Shown here in pieces: positions 9,170 through 20,397 of a stretch of DNA of 64,000 bases. The stretch spans positions 3,355,646 through 3,419,645 of the forward strand of contig NC_012489.1 in assembly GCF_000010305.1 (NCBI RefSeq). Reading direction: 5' to 3'. This stretch comes from Gemmatimonas aurantiaca T-27 (GTDB lineage Bacteria > Gemmatimonadota > Gemmatimonadetes > Gemmatimonadales > Gemmatimonadaceae). The position numbers and the translations under genes are program-made. Each line of letters starts with the position of its first letter. Position 1 is the stretch's first letter. A model generated the notes under the pieces. That model was given only the letters and a program-made list of their open reading frames with translations, ran no database searches and was not told the DNA's origin.

Positions 9170-9496
9170 CTATTCGGTGCGGTTCCGGCTGCGCTCGGGG
9201 TCGAACCCTTCAGGATAACGCTTGCGCAACTTGTCGATATTGCGCTGCGCAATGTCATCGAGCGACATGTCGAGCACCGTGGCAAAAGCTCCCAGATACC
9301 AGAGGCAATCGCCCAGTTCCTTGGCCAATGCTTCGCGATCAAGCGGCGTGGCGTGGAACAGGTGCTTCTTGATCACCTCGGCTACTTCCCCGGCTTCACC
9401 GGTGAGGCCGAGGGCGGCGTTGGCCAACTGCTGTTCGTGCGTGCGGTCGCGCCCGAGCGTGCGCGCCGCCAGGTGTTGATACTCGTCGAGGGTCAT
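9170..9496 (-). CDS. MazG-like nucleotide pyrophosphohydrolase
   Basis: This is a single-domain all-alpha NTP pyrophosphohydrolase of 108 residues. The metal-binding helices are visible as GLTGEAGEVAEVIKK (about residues 30-44) and KELGDCLWYLG (about residues 59-69), the E/E and E/D pairs that bind Mg2+ in MazG and dCTPase-like enzymes. Such proteins clear non-canonical nucleotides or dNTPs. It is the last gene of the minus-strand signalling operon, 16 bp after the HDOD gene, and faces the phosphatase-like gene across a 24-bp convergent gap. Confidence 0.85.
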   Translation of the reverse strand: MTLDEYQHLAARTLGRDRTHEQQLANAALGLTGEAGEVAEVIKKHLFHATPLDREALAKELGDCLWYLGAFATVLDMSLDDIAQRNIDKLRKRYPEGFDPERSRNRTE

Positions 9497-9512
9497 GCCC
9501 TCAAAGATATCG

Positions 9513-10370
9513 TCAGGCCGCCAGCAACGTGGAAGCCTGTGGCAGTTCCATCTCGAGGTCGTCGAGCAGCGACTCCAATTCGAGGCCGTCGATCCCCAAC
9601 AGCGCTAGAGCCTGCGGATGCGGGGCGCTGCTTTCCACCGTGTGCACATATCCGATGCCCAACTGCGCCGCCAGCACATCGGCCAGGTGAATGACCGCGG
9701 CAAAACGCTGCGCATCACCGGTCAACTCGCTGAAGTCGTGATGGTACCGGCAGGCCGAGGCCAGCGAGGGGGGGAAGTTCCACGCCTCGCACAGGGCCCC
9801 GCCCAACTGTTCATGTGTCGCCCCGATCTGCTCGAGCTCGAGCTCCCGGAATGTCAGCGCCCCTGGCGCGCCGGCACGCTGCATGATGAGAGAGAACTCG
9901 GGCAGCCACGCCTGCATGGCGACAATGATGCCGATGTCGTGCAGCAGACCAGCCAGCATCGCTTCTTCTGGCAGGCCCACACCAGTGCGCAGAGCCACGG
10001 CCCGGGCGGCAGTCCCCACAGCCACACTGTGCGCCCAGAGGTCGCTGGGATCGAATCCCGGGATCGTGCGCCCGCCGCGGAACAGGCGATGCAGGCTCGC
10101 GGCCAGCGCGATACTGCGAATGGCTTCCACACCCAGCAGGCGGATGGCGGCCCGTGGTGTGGATACCTCACGCTGCCGACGATAGAAGGCGGAGTTGACC
10201 ACCTTCAGCACACGGGCCGCAAGCGACGGATCGGAAATGAGGATCTCGTGCATCATCTCCTCGGTCGCCGCGGGATTTTCCGCCACCCGCATGATCCGGA
10301 TGGCAACATCCGGCAGCGTTCCCAATGCGCCGACGCGGCTCAGCGTCGCACGAATGATGAAGTCTTTCAC
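9513..10370 (-). CDS. HDOD-domain signalling protein
   Basis: HDOD proteins are degenerate HD-superfamily scaffolds found in bacterial regulation of motility, virulence and c-di-GMP signalling. The domain spans about residues 10-205, with ILISDPSLAARVLKVVNSAFY near the N-terminus, LLGVEAIRSIALAAS, and AGLLHDIGIIVAMQ where an HD phosphodiesterase would keep HD. The GTG at 10370 overlaps the TGA of the upstream REC-GGDEF-EAL gene (GTGA), so I chose it over an upstream ATG; it yields 285 residues starting VKDFIIRATL. The overlap suggests coupled translation and a shared pathway. Confidence 0.88.
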   Translation of the reverse strand: MKDFIIRATLSRVGALGTLPDVAIRIMRVAENPAATEEMMHEILISDPSLAARVLKVVNSAFYRRQREVSTPRAAIRLLGVEAIRSIALAASLHRLFRGGRTIPGFDPSDLWAHSVAVGTAARAVALRTGVGLPEEAMLAGLLHDIGIIVAMQAWLPEFSLIMQRAGAPGALTFRELELEQIGATHEQLGGALCEAWNFPPSLASACRYHHDFSELTGDAQRFAAVIHLADVLAAQLGIGYVHTVESSAPHPQALALLGIDGLELESLLDDLEMELPQASTLLAA

Positions 10371-12180
10371 GCAGCCTCCCGCGTATTTGTGCCGTTCCCC
10401 GAAGTGTTGCCGGAACCGGCGCCCGTGCGCGCCCACTCTTCGAGCGCATCCGCAGTGAGCGGACGGCCGAGGAGAAAGCCCTGTCCATAGGTGTAGCCCA
10501 GCGCCTGCAGTAGCACCAACTGATCCACCCGTTCGATGCCTTCCGCCACGATTTCCAGGCCCAGATTCTCGGCCAGTGACACCACCGCGTGCAGCAGGGC
10601 CGAGAAACCACGCCCCCGGCTGATGTTGTCGGTCAGAGTGCGGTCGACCTTCAGCGTATCGAACGGATACTCCTGCAGACAGGAGAGCGACGAATAGCCC
10701 GCACCAAAGTCATCCATCGCCAGCCGCACGCCGTGACGCTTGAACTCGGCCAGCAGTTCGGACGCCATGGAGCGCTGCTGCATGATCTGCGATTCGGTGA
10801 CCTCGAGCTGCAGACACTCCGGCGGCATGCCCATCTCATCGAGAATGGCCATCATGCGCTTGGCGAGCTGCGGATCCGTCAACTGCACGCGCGACAGATT
10901 CACGCTGATGTAGCGCGGAGCCAGCTCGGGCATATGCTCCCGCCAGTGCAGGAATTGCAGACAGGCCTGACGCAACACGATGTCCGACAGCGGCAGGATC
11001 AGGCGAGTCTCTTCGGCAATGGGGATGAACTGCGCAGGCGAGATGCTGCCGAGTTCCGGGTGCCGCCAGCGCAGCAACACCTCCACGCACTCGAGACGAC
11101 GGTCTTCCAGTGACAGGATCGGCTGATAGGCCAGAAACATCTGGTCCGTGCCAATGGCTTCACGCAGCGCGTTTTCGAGCTGCATGCGATACCGCACGGC
11201 TTCCCGCATATCGTTCGTAAAGACCGCGTGACACCCCTTTCCGCGCGCCTTGGCTTCGTACATCGCGATGTCGGCATCGCGCAGCATATCGGCCGCTTCG
11301 GTATATCCACCGCCGCTGTGCACGATGCCGATACTCGCGCTGGATCGCACGATGTGCTGATCGAGATGGTAGGGAAGTTCGATGACCTCGATCAATCGAT
11401 CGGCCACGACCGTGGCGGCCGCGGCGTCACGCGTGCCTTCCAGAATGACGATGAACTCGTCACCACCCAGGCGGGCCACGGTGGTTCCGCTCACATCGCG
11501 CGCCAGACTGTCCTGCACACGCAGACTGTCACGCAGGCGCTGCCCCAGCTCGGCGAGCAGCATGTCACCGAACGCGTGCCCGAGACTGTCGTTGATCAGC
11601 TTGAACCGATCAAAGTCGATGAACATCAGCGAGAATGATTCTTCGACATTGCGACGCGCCCGATCGATCGCATGCTGCAAACGCCACTGGAGCAGCGCGC
11701 GGTTGGGCAACCCGGTGAGCGGATCGATATGCGCTGCCCGTCCGAGGTCATCGAGCATGCGCTGCCGCTCGATGAGGGATTGCACACGCGCACGCAGTTC
11801 GGCGCCGAAGAACGGCTTGCGAATGTAGTCCGACGCACCGGCCTCGAAACACGCGGCGAGGACTTCCCGCTGTTCACTCGCGGTGATGATGATGATCGGC
11901 ACATCCGCGAGCGCCGGATGCAGGCGCAGCTTGGGAAGCAGTGCGACACCCGTGCCGTCCGGCAATTCCTGGTCGAGCAGAATGAGGTCAGGACGCATGG
12001 CAATGGCCTGCGCCATGCCGCCGCGTCCATCGTGCGCGCTCGCGAACTGCACATGGAGCGGGCGCAACATGGCCTCGACCAGCGGATGGATATCCGCGTC
12101 GTCGTCAATCAGCAGCACTCGGGCTGGTGGCTGCGCCAGGCGCCGCCAATCTTCCCGTCGTTGATCCATGGTCATATTGG

Positions 12181-12184
<4 letters not shown>
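10367..12184 (-). CDS. Response regulator with GGDEF and EAL domains (c-di-GMP turnover)
   Basis: Domain order is REC (about 20-140), GGDEF (about 155-315) and EAL (about 330-585). REC has the acidic pair IDDDAD, a phosphoacceptor in LILLDQELPDG and KPF. The cyclase site RLGGDEF is intact, so c-di-GMP synthesis is likely. In the phosphodiesterase domain the signature is EVL rather than EAL, but DDFGAGYSSL and EGIE, which carry metal ligands and the catalytic base region, are kept; activity is plausible. The start may be GTG 12184, which overlaps the stop of the kinase gene, or ATG 12175. It lies between a hybrid kinase and an HDOD gene with overlaps on both sides, so the kinase is the obvious phosphodonor via its Hpt domain. 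Confidence 0.93.
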
Positions 12185-15051
<2,867 letters not shown>

Positions 15052-15310
15052 GAGGCGACGGTGGTGCGGAAGTCCCGTCGACGGCAGGGCGGAATGATCG
15101 ATCCCTGCCCCCGGTTCGGGAGGCAAAAACAGTGGCGGCACCCTCGTCGGCGTCCAGCTTCCAGTATCGGCGGGGCGCCACAACCGCTTGATCGGTTTCA
15201 AGAGGGGAAACCCTACATTTCCGACAAACTCGTCACGAATAGGACGCCGCCCCGACCGGAGCGTCACGTGGCGGGCATGACCGTTTCAGACTTCATTGTC
15301 CGGCGTTGTT

Positions 15311-15316
15311 TATATT
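15311..15316 (+). promoter_or_regulatory. TATATT -10 element just upstream of the 82-aa gene
   Basis: TATATT occupies -12 to -7 relative to the ATG at 15323, which would place the transcription start at or next to the A of the start codon. There is no Shine-Dalgarno site and no clear -35. The 15052-15322 stretch otherwise holds no gene that I can support. Confidence 0.45.
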
Positions 15317-15322
15317 GCAGAT

Positions 15323-15571
15323 ATGGCGTGGATTTCCCTGACGACGACCCTGGCCCTGCGTGCCCTGCTCAATCCGGCACTGGCCGCGGACCTGCTGCGT
15401 GTGGCGTGGCGGTTCCGTCATCGGCATTGGTATCGTCGGGTGCCGTTCCTGCCGCTGCCGGCCATGAACTACGTGCGGTGGCGCATGTACACCGCCTACG
15501 GGGATGAGCATGCGGTGCCGCCAGCCGGGGATGTGATCGCCTTCGCGCGCTGGCTGGGACGCCAGCCCTGA
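15323..15571 (+). CDS. Small conserved protein of unknown function (82 aa)
   Basis: I do not recognise a named family. The protein starts with a hydrophobic, Ala/Leu-rich segment (about residues 4-22), then a basic aromatic stretch RFRHRHWYRR, and a well-ordered C-terminus with NYVRWRMYTAYGDE and VIAFARWLG. The aromatic pattern and the strong GC bias at third codon positions support a real gene. An earlier in-frame ATG exists at 15296, but a TATATT element lies between the two starts. It is upstream of queG on the same strand with a 46-bp gap. Confidence 0.6.
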   Translation: MAWISLTTTLALRALLNPALAADLLRVAWRFRHRHWYRRVPFLPLPAMNYVRWRMYTAYGDEHAVPPAGDVIAFARWLGRQP

Positions 15572-15617
15572 TCAGCGGCGGTGACGTCTGCTCGGCGTCA
15601 CTGATGCGTTCGCAGCC

Positions 15618-16712
15618 ATGTCGGACGTGCCTCCCGCTGCCCGCGCGGCCGCGTCTGCTGCGGCCCCCACACGGTCGCTGAGTGAGCGGCTGATCGCTCA
15701 GGCCTATGGCTTGGGGTTCGATGCTGCCGGCATCGCGGAACTTGGCGAGCCCGAAACACGCGCCGTCTTCGATGCCTGGCTCGCGGCCGGCCACCACGGC
15801 AACATGGGCTATCTCGACGGGGCGGGCGCGCAGTTGCGACATGACAGCCGTCGCCCCCATCCCGGGGCCACGCACGCGCTCGTGCTGGCCGCGTCATACG
15901 GTGGACGGGAACCGGCCGGCCCGGTGGCCCGCTACGCTCGTGGCGATGACTACCACGATGTACTGCGCGAGCGGATGCGCGAACTGCATCGGTGGCTGGA
16001 GCAGGAAGTTGGCGCTCCCATCGATGCACGACCCTACGTGGACAGCGCGCCAATTCTCGAACGGGATCTCGCACAGCGTGCTGGCCTGGGCTGGTTCGGC
16101 AAGAACACCATGCTGATTTCGCCACAGGCCGGATCATTCCTGTTTCTGGCGTCGCTGTTCGTGGCCTTTCCGCTCGAAGCCAGTGCCCCCTTCGAGGCCG
16201 ATCGCTGCGGGTCGTGCACACGCTGTATCGATGCCTGCCCCACCGACGCCATCACCGCACCACGCACCGTCGATGCCCGGCGTTGCATCAGCTATCTCAC
16301 CATCGAGCTGCGCGAAGAGATTCCGGAAGCACTCCGCCCAGGTATCGGATCCTGGTTGTACGGATGTGACATCTGCCAGGATGTCTGCCCATGGAATCGG
16401 CGATTCGCCCAACCCATTCGGTTCGACGAATTCCAGACACGCCCATTCCTCAGCGACAGTGATCCGCGGGCGATGGCGCGTTCGGTGCTCATGATGGACG
16501 CCGCCGACTATCGCGAAACGTTTCGCGGATCCGCGATGAAGCGCGCCAAGCTGTGGATGTTGCAGCGCAATGCCGCCGTGGTGCTGGGCAATGTGGGCAC
16601 GCCGGACGATCTGCCCGTGCTGGAAGCGGCGGCCGAGCTGCACGATCAGCCGCTGGTGCGTGAACACGCCACCTGGGCGATCAGGCGCGTCCAGGAGCGC
16701 CCAGAGAACTGA
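15618..16712 (+). CDS. queG: Epoxyqueuosine reductase
   Basis: QueG reduces epoxyqueuosine to queuosine in tRNA, using a cobalamin and two [4Fe-4S] clusters. The N-terminal part (about residues 20-190) is the DUF1730 domain. The cluster ligands are in CGSCTRCIDACPTDAI (about 201-216) and CDICQDVCPWN (about 252-262). The C-terminal region has a short HEAT-like repeat. The 364 residues match the family. The extra Ala-rich leader of about 20 residues before SLSERL suggests that a later start is possible. Its last 32 bp overlap the convergent MerR gene. Confidence 0.95.
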   Translation: MSDVPPAARAAASAAAPTRSLSERLIAQAYGLGFDAAGIAELGEPETRAVFDAWLAAGHHGNMGYLDGAGAQLRHDSRRPHPGATHALVLAASYGGREPAGPVARYARGDDYHDVLRERMRELHRWLEQEVGAPIDARPYVDSAPILERDLAQRAGLGWFGKNTMLISPQAGSFLFLASLFVAFPLEASAPFEADRCGSCTRCIDACPTDAITAPRTVDARRCISYLTIELREEIPEALRPGIGSWLYGCDICQDVCPWNRRFAQPIRFDEFQTRPFLSDSDPRAMARSVLMMDAADYRETFRGSAMKRAKLWMLQRNAAVVLGNVGTPDDLPVLEAAAELHDQPLVREHATWAIRRVQERPEN

Positions 16713-17109
16713 GAATACGACACTCCGACATCGCGTGTCCGCTGTCGCAGCACTGCGTGAGCTGGGAGAGTGCCTCCCGCAGCGTGAGCAACTGCTCGAG
16801 TTTGCGGTCTACAGCCACCAGTTGCTCCCGCGCCAATCTGTCCACTTCATCGCAGGGGTGATCGGGCTGCTCCGACAGGTGCAGCAGATTGCGCACCACG
16901 TCGAGCGAAAACCCGAGGTCTCGTGCTCGACGGATGAAGGTCAACCGACGCACGTCTGTGGCATCGTAGCGCCGATAGCGCCCGTTGCCCTGCCGATGCG
17001 CCGCCGGCAACACACCCACGCGCTCGTAGTACCGAATCGTTTCGGGGGTGGTGCCGGTGTGCTCGGCCAGCTCGCTGATGATGAGCAGTTCGGGGGAGGC
17101 GTTCGGCAT
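16681..17109 (-). CDS. MerR-family metal sensor, ZntR-like
   Basis: The N-terminus is a MerR winged-helix domain (ISELAEHTGTTPETIRYYERVGVLP), followed by the long dimerisation helix and a C-terminal metal loop. The cysteine and histidine pattern matches ZntR: Cys86 in DHPC, Cys120-Cys121, His125 and Cys130 in QCCDSGHAMSECRIL. ZntR-type sensors activate their target promoter by untwisting an over-long spacer when Zn2+, or Cd2+/Pb2+, is bound. I chose ATG 17109, giving 142 residues, because the longer frame would run through the divergent promoter. The target is the TonB receptor gene at 17172, whose promoter has the 19-bp spacer expected. It overlaps queG by 32 bp at the 3' end. Confidence 0.88.
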   Translation of the reverse strand: MPNASPELLIISELAEHTGTTPETIRYYERVGVLPAAHRQGNGRYRRYDATDVRRLTFIRRARDLGFSLDVVRNLLHLSEQPDHPCDEVDRLAREQLVAVDRKLEQLLTLREALSQLTQCCDSGHAMSECRILSSLGAPGRA

Positions 17110-17134
17110 GAGGCGCACGGGAGGTAGAAGACCG

Positions 17135-17165
17135 TTGACCTTGTAGTCACTACAAAGAATAGCTT
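17135..17165 (+). promoter_or_regulatory. MerR-type promoter and operator of the TonB receptor gene
   Basis: A -35 TTGACC (17135-17140) and a -10 TAGCTT (17160-17165) are separated by 19 bp, the long spacer typical of MerR-activated promoters. The spacer holds a perfect palindrome, TTGTAGTCACTACAA (17141-17155). The -10 lies at -12 to -7 relative to the ATG at 17172, so the transcript may be leaderless. The operator sits in the 62-bp gap shared with the divergent MerR gene. Confidence 0.8.
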
Positions 17166-17171
17166 GATGGC

Positions 17172-19643
17172 ATGACGGCTTCATCCCGCCCGCTCCTCTC
17201 AGCCCTGCTCCTGTTGGCCAGTCTGGCCGGCGCACCGCACCTCGCGGTGGCCCAGGATGCACCCCAGACATCTGTTGGCCCCGGCGCCACGGCCCGGATC
17301 ACCGTGCAGCACGATGGTGCACCGGTGCCGGCAGTTCGTGTGCGTGTCCTGGTCGACTCGGCACAGACGGACACCACCAACGGCATCACCGACGCCCGAG
17401 GCATGGTCACGTTGCGGGTGACGCCCGGTGCGCGCGCGTTCCTGCTCACCCGGGTGGGCTTCCGGCCCGACACCCTGCGCACGCAGCTCGTGGCTGGCCA
17501 GGACACCAGCTTTGTGGTGACCATGGAAGCGCTGCACACGGAACTCTCTGGTATGGTGGTGTCGGCCACACGCTCCGAACGGCGGGTGGAAGACACCCCA
17601 CTGCGCGTGGAGGTGATCGATGAGGAGGAGATCGCCGAAAAGGTGGCGATGACCCCCGGCGACATCGCGATGATGCTGAATGAAACCAGCGGCCTGCGGG
17701 TGCAGACCACCAATCCCTCGCTGGGCGGCGCGAACGTGCGGGTGCAGGGACTTCGTGGACGCTACACCCTGATCCTGGCCGATGGGTTGCCGCTGTACGG
17801 CGGACAGGCCGGTGGACTCGGGTTGCTGCAGATCCCGCCCGTGGATCTCGGTCGAGTAGAAGTGATCAAAGGCACCGCGTCGGCGCTCTACGGCAGCTCG
17901 GCACTGGGTGGCGTGATCAACCTGGTGAGTCGACGCCCGGCCGACGAAGCGGAGCGCACCATCCTGCTCAACCAGACATCACGTGGTGGCTCCGATGCGG
18001 TGTACTTCGGGTCCGGGCGTCCGGCCGACGGTGTGGGTTATACGCTGCTGGCCGGCGCGCACCGGCAGGGTCGCCGCGACCTTGATGCCGACGGCTGGAC
18101 CGATCTGCCGGGCTATGAGCGATTCGTGGTGCGTCCGCGACTCTATCTCGACAACGGACGCGGACGCTCGGCCTTCCTGACAACCGGCGTCACCGCTGAA
18201 GATCGCACCGGTGGCACCATGCCCGACGCCACCGTACCAACAGGTGGAGCCTTCCGTGAATCGTTGCGCACCCGCCGCGGCGATGTGGGTGGTCTGTTGC
18301 GTTGGACCCTGGGCAGCAAGCAGAGCGATAGCTACACCTATGAAGCCGACAGCGATCCTGTCGATTCAGACACGCATCGCGCCGTGCTCTCCATGCGGGC
18401 GTCAGCCATGCAGCAACAGCACAACCATGTGATGGGTGCCCAAACGGAAAAGGACAATCACGGCACCTGGTTCGCCGAGGCAACGATCGCCAAGCCCACG
18501 GATCGCGCCGTGTATGTCGCGGGTGTGGCCGCGCAGCAGGATCGCTATCGCAACAGCACGTTCGCCAATTTCAACTACACGTTCACGGCACCGGCAGCGT
18601 TTGTGCAGGCCGATGTGGATGCCACGACCTGGCTGTCGCTATCGTCGACCGCCCGTGTGGACTTTCACAGTCACTATGGCACGGTGTTCAACCCACGGGT
18701 CTCGATGCTCCTGCGTGCACCTGAATCGCCCGTGTTGGACGGATGGACTGCCCGATTCTCCGCCGGGACCGGTGCCTTCGCACCAACGCCGTTCACTGAA
18801 GAGACCGAAGCAACGGGCCTCGCACCACTGCGTGCGTTGGGCAACCTGAGTGCGGAGCGGGCATCCGGTGGATCGATCGATATCGGTGGCCCGGTGCGCA
18901 TGGGCTGGGGTCAGCTCGATCTCAATACCACGGCGTTCGGCTCACGTGTGACCTCGGCCCTGCAGGTGCGCAGCATCGGCGGCACAACGCCCAACGGTGC
19001 CACCCGCATCGAACTGCTCAACAGCGCCGCGCCCACTCGCACCTGGGGTGGAGAGTTGTTGGCACGCCTCACCCGGCCGCTTGGCGGGGGCGAGGACGAT
19101 GACCATGACGACGAGAAACCATCGAGCGAGCGCGGCAATCATGGCGCCGCGCGTGGCGAGAGTCACGGCGATGATCATGGCGATGATCATGGCGAGGGCG
19201 CCGTGTGGCGCACCACCGCGTCCATGACACTGCTGCGGGCCACCGAGTGTGCACCGGAGCAGTCGGTGGTGCAGTGCGTGCGGCGCGATGTGCCCCTCAC
19301 GCCGCGGGTCAGCGCCGGTCTGGTGAGCGCGGTGGAATGGGAGGGCGTACAGCGTGTGGGTCTCGAGGTCTACTACACCGGGCAGCAGTCCCTCGAGGAA
19401 AACCCGTACCGGCAGACGAGCCGGCCCTATGTGATCGTTGGTCTGCTCGGCGAGCGAGTGTTCAAGACGCCCATGGGCGCCATGCGGGTGTTCGTGAATC
19501 TCGAGAACATCACCAACGTGCGTCAGACCCGATTCGACCCACTGCGACTGCCTGCGCGGGGCATGGGCGGGCGATGGGCCACCGATGCCTGGACCGATCT
19601 CGTGGGCTTCACCACCAACGCCGGTATCCGCTGGTCACTCTGA
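17172..19643 (+). CDS. TonB-dependent outer-membrane receptor with a His/Asp-rich loop, probably for a metal
   Basis: The 823-residue protein has a signal peptide (hydrophobic about residues 7-25, cleavage after AVAQ), a carboxypeptidase-regulatory-like beta-sandwich domain (about 38-118), a TonB plug (about 125-240, with VRVQGLRGRYTLILADG and VEVIKGTASALYGSSALGGVINLVS) and a C-terminal beta-barrel. Near residues 642-677 there is an insertion rich in His, Asp and Glu, including DDDHDDE and HGDDHGDDHGE, that would lie in an extracellular loop, as in ZnuD zinc receptors. With the ZntR-like gene next to it, transport or sensing of zinc or a similar divalent metal is likely but unproven. The 3' end overlaps the convergent TetR gene by 9 bp. 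Confidence 0.9.
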   Translation: MTASSRPLLSALLLLASLAGAPHLAVAQDAPQTSVGPGATARITVQHDGAPVPAVRVRVLVDSAQTDTTNGITDARGMVTLRVTPGARAFLLTRVGFRPDTLRTQLVAGQDTSFVVTMEALHTELSGMVVSATRSERRVEDTPLRVEVIDEEEIAEKVAMTPGDIAMMLNETSGLRVQTTNPSLGGANVRVQGLRGRYTLILADGLPLYGGQAGGLGLLQIPPVDLGRVEVIKGTASALYGSSALGGVINLVSRRPADEAERTILLNQTSRGGSDAVYFGSGRPADGVGYTLLAGAHRQGRRDLDADGWTDLPGYERFVVRPRLYLDNGRGRSAFLTTGVTAEDRTGGTMPDATVPTGGAFRESLRTRRGDVGGLLRWTLGSKQSDSYTYEADSDPVDSDTHRAVLSMRASAMQQQHNHVMGAQTEKDNHGTWFAEATIAKPTDRAVYVAGVAAQQDRYRNSTFANFNYTFTAPAAFVQADVDATTWLSLSSTARVDFHSHYGTVFNPRVSMLLRAPESPVLDGWTARFSAGTGAFAPTPFTEETEATGLAPLRALGNLSAERASGGSIDIGGPVRMGWGQLDLNTTAFGSRVTSALQVRSIGGTTPNGATRIELLNSAAPTRTWGGELLARLTRPLGGGEDDDHDDEKPSSERGNHGAARGESHGDDHGDDHGEGAVWRTTASMTLLRATECAPEQSVVQCVRRDVPLTPRVSAGLVSAVEWEGVQRVGLEVYYTGQQSLEENPYRQTSRPYVIVGLLGERVFKTPMGAMRVFVNLENITNVRQTRFDPLRLPARGMGGRWATDAWTDLVGFTTNAGIRWSL

Positions 19644-20396
19644 CCAGACGGCGGCGCGTTCGGCGATGGCGTCGATGTCATCGCCAACCGCCTTGGTGTC
19701 GGACTCGCTTTCCGGTGGACTGAACCACTCCCAGCGCATACGCCCCACCGTGGTGGCCCCGTCGAATGTGCTGCTCACCGGCCAGCCAATGCTGCGCAGA
19801 AACGCCCGACTGTAACACGCCGGAGCGCGGTCGCGGGACAGGGAGTGAAACACTGGTAGCTCGTCGCGGGCCAGCGCATCACTCACCACCGCCGCCACCA
19901 GCATGCTCACCGCCGCTTCCCGCTCCGGCACACTGACCAGCGGCATCTGAGACGCCAGACGATCCACATAGGCGCGCACGATACTCGCACTGGCCGACAG
20001 CACCGTGCCCGCGTCGTCGGCGTGATGCCGACGCGATCCGGATTCGGCCATGCACTGCCGCCAGAAATCGGACGACCTGGCCAGCCGCGCCACTTCCTGC
20101 GCGCACCACTCCGTCAGCTCCTGCTCTGGATCGATGGGCGTATTGGGCAAACGCGCCGGCTGCTCCCCGTGCGCACAGGCCTGCAACGCCGCATCGAGCA
20201 ACGCGTCCTTCGACCCGAAGATACGGAACAGTGTCACTTCATTGACACCAGCCACCTCGGCGATGCGCTTGGTGGTGGCTCCCGCTGCGCCATGTCGGGC
20301 AAACACGCGGGCCGCGGCCTCGAGGAGGCGCGTGCGCGCCTCCCCGGTCAGCCCTGCCGCGCGCGACGAATCCGAGTTCGCTGCGAGCGATGCCAT
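19635..20396 (-). CDS. TetR-family regulator, last gene of the RND efflux operon
   Basis: The N-terminal helix-turn-helix domain (about residues 18-65) has GATTKRIAEVAGVNEVTLFRIFGSKDAL, which is typical of TetR proteins. The C-terminal ligand domain shows no recognisable family match and ends in an acidic tail. The length is 253 residues. The gene begins 1 bp after the stop of the RND pump gene, so it is co-transcribed with the pump it may sense or repress. A second TetR gene lies at the other end of the operon at 26596. Confidence 0.88.
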   Translation of the reverse strand: MASLAANSDSSRAAGLTGEARTRLLEAAARVFARHGAAGATTKRIAEVAGVNEVTLFRIFGSKDALLDAALQACAHGEQPARLPNTPIDPEQELTEWCAQEVARLARSSDFWRQCMAESGSRRHHADDAGTVLSASASIVRAYVDRLASQMPLVSVPEREAAVSMLVAAVVSDALARDELPVFHSLSRDRAPACYSRAFLRSIGWPVSSTFDGATTVGRMRWEWFSPPESESDTKAVGDDIDAIAERAAVWSE

Positions 20397-20397
20397 C

